A DNA stretch of 64,000 bases, taken from contig NZ_AOIT01000016.1 of NCBI RefSeq assembly GCF_000337475.1, positions 1 to 64,000 on the forward strand, read 5' to 3'. Each line of letters opens with the position of its first letter. Within the stretch, counting starts at the first letter, position 1. Shown here piece after piece: positions 51,049 through 59,093 of this stretch. The notes under the pieces are model-generated. The model was not told where the DNA came from, made no database searches, and saw nothing but the letters and a program-made list of their open reading frames with translations. Origin of the DNA: Natrinema limicola JCM 13563 (GTDB taxonomy: Archaea; Halobacteriota; Halobacteria; Halobacteriales; Natrialbaceae). The position numbers were made by a program, and so were the translations under genes.

Positions 51049-51411
51049 CTACGCCGACTCGAGGTACGTCGCCGTCGCGGACGTGTGGCCACGATTGAAC
51101 GAGAGGATCTTGATCCTGATCACGTCCGTCACCGCACAACTGTCGGGGACATCCTCGACGAAGACGACGAATCCCTCGATCTTGCCGACCGCCCGGCGCT
51201 CGCCGGAGTGGTGATCGGTGAACTCGCGGATCGCGACCGTCTCGACGTCGCCGATGTCGACTGGCGGCTCACGTTGTTGAGCTTCCTGGTGACGTTTCCG
51301 GGACTGTCGCTCTCCCGCGGAGCCACCGCGGACGCGGGTGAACAGCCACGAGCCAATCAGGAGGGCGACGAACGCACTAACAGCAAGCGTTTCGGGGCCG
51401 GGATCGAGCAT
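51049..51411 (-). CDS. membrane-anchored TRAM-domain protein
   Basis: 120 residues. One N-terminal transmembrane helix (TLAVSAFVALLIGSWLFTRV) is followed by a basic linker and a TRAM domain: TVAIREFTDHHSGERRAVGK then IEGFVVFVEDVPDSCAVTDVIRIKIL and FNRGHTSATATYLES. TRAM is a small beta-barrel that binds RNA; archaeal members may act as cold-shock-like RNA chaperones. The membrane anchor is unusual for free TRAM proteins. It stands 57 nt before tgtA's end, same strand. Confidence 0.85.
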   Translation of the reverse strand: MLDPGPETLAVSAFVALLIGSWLFTRVRGGSAGERQSRKRHQEAQQREPPVDIGDVETVAIREFTDHHSGERRAVGKIEGFVVFVEDVPDSCAVTDVIRIKILSFNRGHTSATATYLESA

Positions 51412-51468
51412 ACCCCAATCGGTCGACGCCTCGCTATTCGGTGTTCCGATCCGGGATGACGGGTCGCA

Positions 51469-52944
51469 CTACGCCGCAGTGAGATCGACCAGCGCAACGT
51501 CGTCGGGGACGCGCTCGAGGATAGCCGCGGGCCACCCGTCGTGAGCGAGCGTGATGTCGGCGTCCGGATTCACGTCGACGAGTCGGGCGACGCCATCGGC
51601 CGCGGCCGCGAGAGCGGCGCGATCCGTCCGATCTGGAACCTCGGCGGTCAGCGGATAGCTCTTCGAGAGCGCCCGCGGGAAGGGGCCAAAGGGCGGTTCG
51701 ACGCGCCAGGAATCGTCGTACTCGTCGCCACGCGGCGCGTCCCCCTCAGTCAGCAGCAGGGAGTCCGGCACCGACAGCCGCTCGAGGCGGTCGTGATGGC
51801 GCACGACTTCCGGTCGGCGCGCGCTCTCGTGGGAGGTGTAGAAAAACGAGCCCTTCGAGACGGGGTCCGAGTGCTCGAGTTGGGCGGCGTGATCGAGCAG
51901 GGTTCGATAGCCGTCGAGCATCGTCGGGTGGGCGCGAGCGCGCTGTTCGACGAGTTCCAGGAGGTTGCCGGCGCGGATCGCCTGCTTGATCCGGCGGATC
52001 TCGGCGAACGTGACGTGAAGGTTGTGGGCGGCCAGTTCCGACTCGCGTTCGTCGTCGGGCAGCGCGCGAAGGTCGTCAGGCGAGTGGTCCGTACAGACGG
52101 CACACGAACAGGGGAAGTAGTCGATCTCCTCGAGCGCTTGGGTGCCCCGAACCGTCAGATACCGGTCGTCGCGGGCGTAGAGCGCGTAGGCCGCCGAATC
52201 AAACAGGTCACAACCCATCGCGACCGCGAGCGCGAACATCATGGGATGGCCGGCACCGAAGAGGTGGACGGGTGCATCGGCTCCCAGGCCGCGTTTGGCA
52301 GCGGCGACGACATCGACCACGTCGTCGTAGCGGTAGTCGTTCATCAGCGGGACGACTGCGCCGACCGGGAAGACGTCGAGGTCGGTCCCTTCCGCGTGGC
52401 GGCCCGCTCGCTCACGGAGGTCGGGATACGTCGAGCCTTGCACTGGCGCGCTGACGAGCATCTCGCCCGTGTCGACGTCCTCGGCGATCTCGAGTCGCTC
52501 CTGGGTGGTCTCGAGTTCCCGTTCGGCCTGCTCGCGGGGGACGTCCGGCGGGGTTGGAATGTCGACGGGTGTCGCGATGTCGGAGCCGATCTCGTGTTGG
52601 AACTCGAGAATCTCCTCGGTCGTCACGGTGATCTCGCCATACTCGGAGAGTTGGAAGGAGCCCGAGTCGGTCATGATCGCGCCCGGGAAATCCAGCATGT
52701 CGTGGAGTCCGTCCGCGAGGGCGCGTTCACGGAGGTCGTCGTCGCCGTGGATGATATAGGAGTTCGTGATGAGGATCTCGGCACCGAACTCGTCGGCGAG
52801 CCGGCGGGGGCTGATCGTGTCCAGATTCGGGTTGATTACCGGCAACAGCGCCGGGGTTTCGACGGTGACGTCGGCACGGGGGACGGAGAGTTCGCCGATC
52901 CGCCCGCCGGCGTCGGTATCCCGGATTTCGAAGCACTCACGCAT
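51469..52944 (-). CDS. tgtA: archaeal tRNA-guanine(15) transglycosylase
   Basis: 491 residues. TgtA exchanges guanine 15 for preQ0 in tRNA, the first archaeosine step. The catalytic domain has [32 protein letters not shown] (Asp nucleophile region), PVDIPTPPD and [13 protein letters not shown]. The zinc site [11 protein letters not shown]...H is at about 279-305. The C-terminal archaeal-specific domains are present but seem to lack a clear PUA. A TTACG-type TATA box lies about 26 nt upstream. Divergent from RaSEA. Confidence 0.95.
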   Translation of the reverse strand: MRECFEIRDTDAGGRIGELSVPRADVTVETPALLPVINPNLDTISPRRLADEFGAEILITNSYIIHGDDDLRERALADGLHDMLDFPGAIMTDSGSFQLSEYGEITVTTEEILEFQHEIGSDIATPVDIPTPPDVPREQAERELETTQERLEIAEDVDTGEMLVSAPVQGSTYPDLRERAGRHAEGTDLDVFPVGAVVPLMNDYRYDDVVDVVAAAKRGLGADAPVHLFGAGHPMMFALAVAMGCDLFDSAAYALYARDDRYLTVRGTQALEEIDYFPCSCAVCTDHSPDDLRALPDDERESELAAHNLHVTFAEIRRIKQAIRAGNLLELVEQRARAHPTMLDGYRTLLDHAAQLEHSDPVSKGSFFYTSHESARRPEVVRHHDRLERLSVPDSLLLTEGDAPRGDEYDDSWRVEPPFGPFPRALSKSYPLTAEVPDRTDRAALAAAADGVARLVDVNPDADITLAHDGWPAAILERVPDDVALVDLTAA

Positions 52945-53079
52945 TGCGTTGCCGTTGGGCGGTCGGACGTAAGACGTGACGGTTTTCGACCCGCCGAACG
53001 CGAGTTACTGGCGATCCCCTGAACGTCGACACGAGGGGAGACGAAGGCGCTTTACGCGCTGGCCCGCTTGCGTCTCCTA

Positions 53080-54180
53080 ATGAGCAAACCCACGCCCGAC
53101 GTCTACGAGCAGGGCAAGGGCATGGACGCCCACAACAAGGTCATGCGCGAGATCCGCTCGCGCAAGGAGGCCAGCTACGATCCCCACGAGCCGACTCGCG
53201 TCTGGCTCGACGAGGACAACACCCCCGACGGCGTCAAGACGAGTCTGACGATCATTCTCAACACCGGCGGCTGCCGGTGGGCCCGCGCCGGCGGCTGTAC
53301 GATGTGTGGCTACGTCGCCGAAAGTGTCGACGGTGGCTCTGTCAGCCACGAGGCGCTGATGAACCAGATCGACGTCTGTCTCGAGCACGAGGCCGAGAAC
53401 GGCGACGAGCCGGCCGACCTCATCAAGATCTACACCTCCGGCTCCTTTTTAGACGAGCGCGAGGTCGGTGCCGAAAGCCGCCGGGCGATCGCCGACACTT
53501 TCGCCGACCGCGACCGCATGGTCGTCGAGTCGCTGCCCGACTTCGTCGACCGCGAGAAGATCGCCGACTTCACCCAACACGGGCTCGACACCGACGTCGC
53601 GATCGGCCTCGAGACGGCGACCGACCGGGTGCGCCACGACTGCGTGAACAAGTACTTCGACTTCGCGGACTTCGAGGACGCCTGCGCCGAAGCCGCGGCT
53701 GCCGACGATGCGGCAGGCGACGATGCCGATACGGGGATCAAGGCCTATCTGCTGATGAAGCCGCCGTTTCTCACCGAGTCAGAAGCCGTCGACGACATGA
53801 TCTCGTCGATCGAGCGCTGTGCCGACGTCGAGGGCTGTCACACCGTCTCGATGAACCCGTGTAACGTCCAGCGCTACACGATGGTCGACGAACTCTACTT
53901 CAACGACGGCTACCGGCCGCCGTGGCTCTGGTCGGTCGCCCACGTCTTAGAGGAAACGGCCGACGTCGACGCAATCGTCGTCTCGGACCCGGTCGGCCAC
54001 GGCTCCGATCGCGGGCCGCACAACTGCGGGGAGTGTGACGATCTCGTCCAGAAGGCGATCAAGGACTTCGACCTGCGGCAGGACCCGTCGGTCTTCGAGC
54101 AGGTGTCTTGTGAGTGTGAACTGACCTGGGAGACAGTCCTCGAGCGCGAGCGGAGTTTTAACCAGCCGCTGACCCGATAA
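53080..54180 (+). CDS. raSEA: archaeosine synthase radical-SAM subunit RaSEA
   Basis: 366 residues. The [4Fe-4S]/SAM site is GGCRWARAGGCTMCGYV, giving cysteine spacing C-x7-C-x2-C rather than the usual C-x3-C-x2-C. IYTSGSFLDEREV and GLETATDRVRHDCVNK are TIM-barrel signatures of this Elp3-like subgroup, and a C-terminal HNCGECDDL...CECELTW cluster may hold a zinc or second cluster. RaSEA converts the ArcS lysine adduct to archaeosine. An internal acidic insertion (about residues 215-230) is haloarchaea-like. ATG 53080 is 25 nt after a TTTACG box and is divergent from tgtA. Confidence 0.93.
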   Translation: MSKPTPDVYEQGKGMDAHNKVMREIRSRKEASYDPHEPTRVWLDEDNTPDGVKTSLTIILNTGGCRWARAGGCTMCGYVAESVDGGSVSHEALMNQIDVCLEHEAENGDEPADLIKIYTSGSFLDEREVGAESRRAIADTFADRDRMVVESLPDFVDREKIADFTQHGLDTDVAIGLETATDRVRHDCVNKYFDFADFEDACAEAAAADDAAGDDADTGIKAYLLMKPPFLTESEAVDDMISSIERCADVEGCHTVSMNPCNVQRYTMVDELYFNDGYRPPWLWSVAHVLEETADVDAIVVSDPVGHGSDRGPHNCGECDDLVQKAIKDFDLRQDPSVFEQVSCECELTWETVLERERSFNQPLTR

Positions 54181-54238
54181 GGCAGACGGCAGCCGACGGG
54201 GGGCCACGCATTTTGCGCTCGGTCGGGAACTGGCGGCC

Positions 54239-54454
54239 ATGGCACGCCCGTCGCTGTGGAACTATCTCAACGAACTCGAGCCTACGCTGTTGGTCCTCGT
54301 CGGGTTCGTCCTGTTCGTTTTCCCCGAACCCGCAACCTCCGCGTTCGGCGCGGGGCTCATGCTCCTCGGTGCGAGCTGGTGGGTCTACGAGTGGGGGGTC
54401 GGTAGCGTCGCTGTGAGCAGACTCACCGGTGGTCGTCTCGCTCGAGAGCGGTAG
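54239..54454 (+). CDS. small membrane protein
   Basis: 71 residues with two hydrophobic helices (LLVLVGFVLFVFPEPATSAF and GLMLLGASWWVYEWGVGSVA). It lies 58 nt after RaSEA in the same direction and could be co-transcribed. Family not recognised. Confidence 0.65.
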   Translation: MARPSLWNYLNELEPTLLVLVGFVLFVFPEPATSAFGAGLMLLGASWWVYEWGVGSVAVSRLTGGRLARER

Positions 54455-54485
54455 GAAAAGCGCTGTTACAGCGGTCGCTGTTCCG

Positions 54486-55166
54486 TTACGCCGACTCGAA
54501 GCCGCGGAGTACGCCCTGGCCGTCGGTCGAGCCGACATCGGGCAAGGTCACACGTTCTGGGTGGGGCATCAACACGGCGACGGAGTCGCGGTCGCCGAGG
54601 ATGCCGGCGATGTCGTGTTTCGAACCGTTCGGGTTCGCCTCGGGACTCGTCTCGCCGTTCTCGTCACAGTAGCGAAAGAGCACGCGGTCGTCGTCCTCGA
54701 GTTCGGCCAGTCGGTCGTCGCTGATCTCGTAGCGGCCTTCCCCGTGGGCGATCGGAACCTCGATGACGTCCCCCTCGTCGTACGCTTCGGTCCAGGGCGT
54801 GTCGTCGCGTTCGACACGCAGGTAGACGTGCTCACACTGGAAGCGCGCGCTTTCGTTGGTCGTAAACGCGCCCTCGGTGAGATCGGACTCGCAGCCGATC
54901 TGGGCACCGTTGCAGACGCCGAGGACGGGCACGCCGTCGGCCGCGGCCTCGCGGACCTCCGCCATGATCGGCGAGCGGGCCGCCATCGCCCCGCCGCGGA
55001 GGTAGTCGCCGTAGGAGAACCCGCCGGGAAGCACGATTCCCGTCGTCTCCTCGGGGAGGCCGTCTTCGTGCCAGACGATTTCAGCGTCGATGTCGAGGTA
55101 CTCGAGGGCGCGTTCGGCGTCGCGGTCGCAGTTCGAGCCGCCAAAGCGAATGATTGCGACGGTCAT
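54486..55166 (-). CDS. purQ: phosphoribosylformylglycinamidine synthase, glutaminase subunit
   Basis: 226 residues of the class I amidotransferase PurQ. The N-terminus VAIIRFGGSNCDRDAERAL, the nucleophile elbow VLGVCNGAQIG and the C-terminal catalytic VLMPHPERV are intact. It feeds ammonia to PurL (not in this window) in the fourth step of purine synthesis, with PurS. The ATG directly follows the purS stop (TAGATG). Confidence 0.95.
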   Translation of the reverse strand: MTVAIIRFGGSNCDRDAERALEYLDIDAEIVWHEDGLPEETTGIVLPGGFSYGDYLRGGAMAARSPIMAEVREAAADGVPVLGVCNGAQIGCESDLTEGAFTTNESARFQCEHVYLRVERDDTPWTEAYDEGDVIEVPIAHGEGRYEISDDRLAELEDDDRVLFRYCDENGETSPEANPNGSKHDIAGILGDRDSVAVLMPHPERVTLPDVGSTDGQGVLRGFESA

Positions 55167-55418
55167 CTACCGTTCAGCGACCTCCACGTCGTAGTCGTGA
55201 ATGGTCGGGTTCGCCAGCAGCCGTTCGGCCATCTCGTCGGCACGCTCGCGCGCGTCGTCCGCGGAGTCGGCCTCGAGGTCGACCTCGAAGCGGTCGGCCG
55301 ATCGCAGCGCCTCGAGTTCGAAGCCGAGCCGTTCTAAGGCTCGCTTCGTCGTCTCGGCCTCGGGGTCCAGCACGCCATGTTTGAGTCGAACCGTCACCGT
55401 CGCGGTGTAGGCGGTCAT
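55167..55418 (-). CDS. purS: phosphoribosylformylglycinamidine synthase subunit PurS
   Basis: 83 residues of the small bridging subunit: YTATVTVRLKHGVLDPEAET then RALERLGFELEALRSADRFE and ANPTIHDYDVEVAER, all typical. It joins PurL and PurQ. Its stop touches purQ's start. The longer frame to 55475 is unsupported. Confidence 0.93.
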   Translation of the reverse strand: MTAYTATVTVRLKHGVLDPEAETTKRALERLGFELEALRSADRFEVDLEADSADDARERADEMAERLLANPTIHDYDVEVAER

Positions 55419-55765
55419 TACCTGATACCCCGTAACCGTGCTCAAAAACGCTTTCGCCTTGGCTCCGTAATGCACGTTCGTGGATACTGGTGCTCGGACA
55501 CCGGTGGAAGGCCTGTCTCTGTCTCGTGATCCAATCGACGGTCGGCCACCGGCTCGCGCCGATCGGCGACGCCTGCGCGACGGCGTTTGACCGCAAGCTG
55601 ACCGCCGAAAGGCTGCCTCGGTGCCTCGATTCAGGTCATAATCGATCAGCTGACGTGAGAATGCGGGCGTTTCTCACTCGTCTCCACGGAAAGCAGGACT
55701 TTTAGCCGTTCGTGGACTTGATCCGTCGTGATGACCCGACATTCGCTCGAGCGGAGGTGGCAGCG
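55419..55765. other. divergent intergenic region between purS and purU
   Basis: About 347 bp without a gene, carrying the promoters of the purSQ unit and purU. A TTTTAG box near 55698-55703 probably drives purU. No repeat or RNA is recognised. Confidence 0.5.
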
Positions 55766-56716
55766 TTGACGACCGACGTAACCGAAATCACGGTGATCGG
55801 AGACGATGATACCGGGCTCATCGCCCGTGTGACGAGCCTCCTGTTCGAGCGCGGGGTCAACATCGAAGACCTCGATCAGGCGGTTCGCGACGGCGTCTTC
55901 CGGATGTATCTGGCCGTCGACACTTCAGAGATGGTCTGTACCGAAGGGACGCTTCGGTCGGACCTCCACGACCTCGGGGACGACCTCGGCCTCGACGTAC
56001 AGGTTCGGTTCCCTTCCGATCGCGAGCATCAGCAGATCGCCGTCCTCGTGACGAAAGAGAGTCACGGTCTCGAGGCGCTGTTCGAGGCCTGGGCTAACGA
56101 CGAACTCGGTGCGGACATCGGCGTGGTCATCGGCAACCACGACGATCTCCAGCCGCTTGCCGAACACTACGACGTGCCGTTCCACGACATCGGCAACGAG
56201 AACGGCCAACAAAACGAGGACGAACTCCTCGCGCTCCTCGAGGAGTACGACGTCGACCTGATCGTCCTCGCGCGGTACATGCGCATTCTCAGCCCCAACG
56301 TGGTCTTTCGCTACGAGGATCGCATCATCAACATCCACCCCTCCCTGCTGCCGGCGTTCCCGGGTGCGGAGGCCTATCGACAGGCGATCGAGGAAGGCGT
56401 TCGAGTCGCCGGCGTCACTGCCCACTACGTCACGACTGACTTAGATCAGGGGCCGATCATCACCCAGCGCGCGTTCGACGTCCCCGACGACGCCGACGTA
56501 GATGAGATGAAACGCCGCGGCCAGCCACTCGAGGCCGACGCCTTACTCGAGGCCGTCCAACTACACTTGAACGGCGATGTGTCGGTCCACCGCGGCCGAA
56601 CCTCGGTTCGAGAGAACGGCACCGAGTATCAGCTCGGTCTCCCCGACGAACTCGAGGAGTTCACGCCTGACCGGCCGATTGACGGCATCGGCAGTGCGGT
56701 TGCTGAGGACCACTGA
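55766..56716 (+). CDS. purU: formyltetrahydrofolate deformylase-type protein
   Basis: About 316 residues with an N-terminal ACT domain (VTEITVIGDDDTGLIARVTS, then LFERGVNIEDLDQAV) and a C-terminal formyltransferase domain: KESHGLEALFEAWANDEL, IVLARYMRILSP, NIHPSLLPAFPGAEAYRQA and VTAHYVTTDLDQGPIITQ. PurU releases formate from 10-formyl-THF; in some archaea related proteins supply the purN-type step, and context next to purSQ fits either. The start is uncertain: TTG 55766 begins the conserved ACT core, GTG 55757 and GTG 55712 are alternatives. Confidence 0.85.
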   Translation: MTTDVTEITVIGDDDTGLIARVTSLLFERGVNIEDLDQAVRDGVFRMYLAVDTSEMVCTEGTLRSDLHDLGDDLGLDVQVRFPSDREHQQIAVLVTKESHGLEALFEAWANDELGADIGVVIGNHDDLQPLAEHYDVPFHDIGNENGQQNEDELLALLEEYDVDLIVLARYMRILSPNVVFRYEDRIINIHPSLLPAFPGAEAYRQAIEEGVRVAGVTAHYVTTDLDQGPIITQRAFDVPDDADVDEMKRRGQPLEADALLEAVQLHLNGDVSVHRGRTSVRENGTEYQLGLPDELEEFTPDRPIDGIGSAVAEDH

Positions 56717-56737
56717 TTGCTGTACCACGTTTTGGTG

Positions 56738-56778
56738 TTCGGTTTGCTGCTATGGCACAGTGACAGCAACCGGTCTCA
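56738..56778. repeat. shrunken copy of the nested palindrome, R8
   Basis: 41 bp: gttcggtttgctgctatgg and gacagcaaccggtctca keep the two outer arms of the family (compare R6 and R2) with the central hairpin lost. The terminal TCA is again the stop of a minus-strand gene. Confidence 0.5.
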
Positions 56779-56946
56779 GTCCGACGCCGCCGATTCCCAG
56801 CACTCGAGACACTCGTCGCTACAGAAGTGACGATATACGACAGCCCCGTCTTCGATGGTCGTCACGACGCGCCGTTCGGACGACGGCTCCACTGACCACC
56901 CACACTGTCGACACTCGGGTGGCTCCTCCTCGAGCGAGTCGATCAT
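56776..56946 (-). CDS. DUF7576-type small zinc-binding protein
   Basis: 56 residues: MIDSLEEEPPECRQCGWSVE then VVYRHFCSDECLECWE. CRQCG and CSDEC...C provide four or more potential zinc ligands, matching the haloarchaeal DUF7576 pattern. The stop codon lies in the shrunken palindrome R8. Divergent from the acetamidase gene. Confidence 0.75.
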   Translation of the reverse strand: MIDSLEEEPPECRQCGWSVEPSSERRVVTTIEDGAVVYRHFCSDECLECWESAASD

Positions 56947-57069
56947 CGGCTGACAGATGGGATGATCCCCACTTGAACGACCCTATTTATCGGACACTCG
57001 GTCGTGACTCGAGGCGTGTGGAAAGTGGGCAGCAGCCTTATCGCCGTCAATGTCGAACTATGGGTTGGT

Positions 57070-58377
57070 ATGGCACAACAAGAAGTTCAAGAGGAACTAT
57101 CCGTCGATCAGTACACGCTCGGCCTCGTTGGGCCGGATCAGGAGTGGGCGGGTACCGTCGCGGACGGCGGGACGATCGAGACGTATACGCCACCGGGCTG
57201 CTGGGGGCCGATGATTACACCCGAGTTTCACGGGGGCCACGAAGTCACTCGTCCGGTACGCGTTGAGGGGGCATCGGTCGGTGACGCCGTCGCGATCCAC
57301 ATCCGGGACATGACGGTCACGAGCATGGCCACGAGTACGGGCTCGATGGCCGAACGCGAGGACGCCTTCGGCGACGATCCGTTCGTCGACCACCGCTGTC
57401 CCGAGTGTGGCACCGAGTGGCCCGACTCGATCGTCGAGGGCACCGGTGAGGACGCGATCAGGTGCGCTGAATGCGGCGCAAACGCGTCTTCCTTCGGCTT
57501 CGAGTACGGCTACACTGTTGCCTTCGACGACGACCACACCGTCGGAATCACCCTCGACGAGGACGGCGCACACGACCTCGCCGAAGACGCCGCCGAAGTG
57601 ATGGACATCCCCGAGAACTCCCGCCAGCACCCCATCCTGCTGTACGAACCTGGCGAAATGCCCGGCACGCTGGGACGGCTGCGCCCCTTTATCGGAAACA
57701 TCGGGACCACACCACCGGTCACGATGCCCGACTCACACAACGCCGGCGACTTCGGCCAGTTCCTCATCGGAGCCGACCACGACTACGGCCTCGCAGACGA
57801 GGCCGACCTCGAGGCACGCACCGACGGCCACATGGACATCCCGCAGGTCCGGCCAGGCGCGACACTCATCTGTCCCGTCAAGGTCGACGGCGCGGGGATC
57901 TACGTCGGCGACCTCCACGCAAACCAGGGCGACGGCGAACTCTCCTTGCACACGACCGACATCAGCGGCACGGTGCGAATGGACGTCGAAGTCATCGAGG
58001 GCCTCGAGCTCGACGGGCCGATCCTGCTCCCTCCCGAGGAGGACCTGCCCTTCATCAGCAAACCCTACAGCGACGACGAACGCGACGCCGGCCGCGATCT
58101 CGGCGCGGAACACGGCGTCGACGTGGAAGAAGACATGGGACCGATCCAGGTGGTCGGCTCCGGCGCGACGGTCAACGACGCCACGCAGAACGCCTTCGAC
58201 CGGGCGACCGACCTGCTCGACATGAGCGAGGGCGAGGTCCGCTCGCGGTGTACGTTCACCGGCGGCGTCCAGATCGGACGGCTCCCCGGCGTCGTGCAAC
58301 TCGACATGCTTGCGCCGCTGGCCGTGCTCGAGGAGCGCGGTATCGACCACCTGGTCCGCGACCAGTACGGGCTCTAG
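57070..58377 (+). CDS. acetamidase/formamidase-family protein with zinc-ribbon insert
   Basis: 435 residues. The family core is shown by GCWGPMITPEFHGGHEVTRP, GDAVAIHIRDM, TMPDSHNAGDFG and VGDLHANQGDGELS, ending LAVLEERGIDHLV. It hydrolyses small amides, typically formamide or acetamide, to ammonia and acid. Between residues 108 and 136 there is an extra zinc ribbon (Cys110, 113, 132, 135: HRCPECG...IRCAECG), unusual for the family. TATA box about 56984-56990. ATG 57070 is chosen; GTG 57016 would fit leaderless initiation. Confidence 0.85.
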   Translation: MAQQEVQEELSVDQYTLGLVGPDQEWAGTVADGGTIETYTPPGCWGPMITPEFHGGHEVTRPVRVEGASVGDAVAIHIRDMTVTSMATSTGSMAEREDAFGDDPFVDHRCPECGTEWPDSIVEGTGEDAIRCAECGANASSFGFEYGYTVAFDDDHTVGITLDEDGAHDLAEDAAEVMDIPENSRQHPILLYEPGEMPGTLGRLRPFIGNIGTTPPVTMPDSHNAGDFGQFLIGADHDYGLADEADLEARTDGHMDIPQVRPGATLICPVKVDGAGIYVGDLHANQGDGELSLHTTDISGTVRMDVEVIEGLELDGPILLPPEEDLPFISKPYSDDERDAGRDLGAEHGVDVEEDMGPIQVVGSGATVNDATQNAFDRATDLLDMSEGEVRSRCTFTGGVQIGRLPGVVQLDMLAPLAVLEERGIDHLVRDQYGL

Positions 58378-58393
58378 GCTCGCCGGTTCGCCG

Positions 58394-58666
58394 TTATTCT
58401 CGAGCGCCGCCCTGAACCGCAGGAACAACTGTCAGCGATGCACCCTCCGGCACCCGCGTGACGAGGTCGATGCGCTCGCCATCGAGCGAGACCCTGACGC
58501 TCGGTCGGAGTTGGTCGCCGTCGTAGAGGTACTGCTCAGCGCGCGGATACGCGTCGACGAGCGCCGCGATCGCGTCTGCGACCGTCCCGCCGGCCCACTC
58601 GAGCGTGACCGTCTTCGCGCCGGTCGCGCTGCGCAGGGGACCGTATACGGTGATTGTGGTCTCCAT
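58394..58666 (-). CDS. MoaD/ThiS-family protein with post-Gly-Gly tail
   Basis: 90 residues of the beta-grasp fold: ITVYGPLRSATGAKTVTLEW and VADAIAALVDAYPRAEQYL, then SVRVSLDGERIDLVTRVPEG and a C-terminal VVPAVQGGARE. The di-Gly expected at the terminus of sulfur-carrier and SAMP proteins is followed by three more residues (ARE), so the tail must be trimmed before activation or the protein has another role. It is convergent with the acetamidase gene. Confidence 0.8.
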   Translation of the reverse strand: METTITVYGPLRSATGAKTVTLEWAGGTVADAIAALVDAYPRAEQYLYDGDQLRPSVRVSLDGERIDLVTRVPEGASLTVVPAVQGGARE

Positions 58667-58763
58667 GGGGGAGAGTGGCCGTGGACGGACAAGAGCGTGT
58701 CCACGCCCCCGTCGGCGACGCCCGAGGGGTGGTGGCCGCCCCTATCTTTCTGCGAGGAGGATG

Positions 58764-59000
58764 TCACTCGTCGCCCGGTGCAGTGTCAGCATCAGTGGCT
58801 GACGCCATGTCCGGCCGACCGACCCACGTCGACGAGAACGCCGACATGGCGGCGAACGCGATCATCGCGAGGACGAACAGCGCCACCATAGCGCCAGCGG
58901 CAGTGGCAATACCGGTGGTGAGACTGAACGAGACGATACTCGCAGCGATTCCACTAGCGGGTATCATCTGTACTCGGACGGCTGTTCTCGAGCCTTCCAT
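58764..59000 (-). CDS. small membrane protein
   Basis: 78 residues with two hydrophobic segments (MIPASGIAASIVSFSLTTGIATAAG and MVALFVLAMIAFAAMSAF) and an acidic tail. ATG 59000 precedes the first helix. Family not recognised. Confidence 0.55.
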   Translation of the reverse strand: MEGSRTAVRVQMIPASGIAASIVSFSLTTGIATAAGAMVALFVLAMIAFAAMSAFSSTWVGRPDMASATDADTAPGDE

Positions 59001-59093
59001 ATGAGGGTTGCTGTCCGTTGCCGTCGGAGAAAACGAGACACTCTCGAATCGGCTCGAGATCACGGTTGCCCGTGGCGGCGACCGGGACGCGGT

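Noticed and set aside
49481-51214. 577-residue open frame opposite nosD
   Set aside because: Arg/Asp/Val-rich antisense shadow with no recognisable domain; the nosD strand has clear motifs and a promoter.
51541-53022. 493-residue open frame opposite tgtA
   Set aside because: Shadow of the well-supported tgtA; no motif and no start signal.
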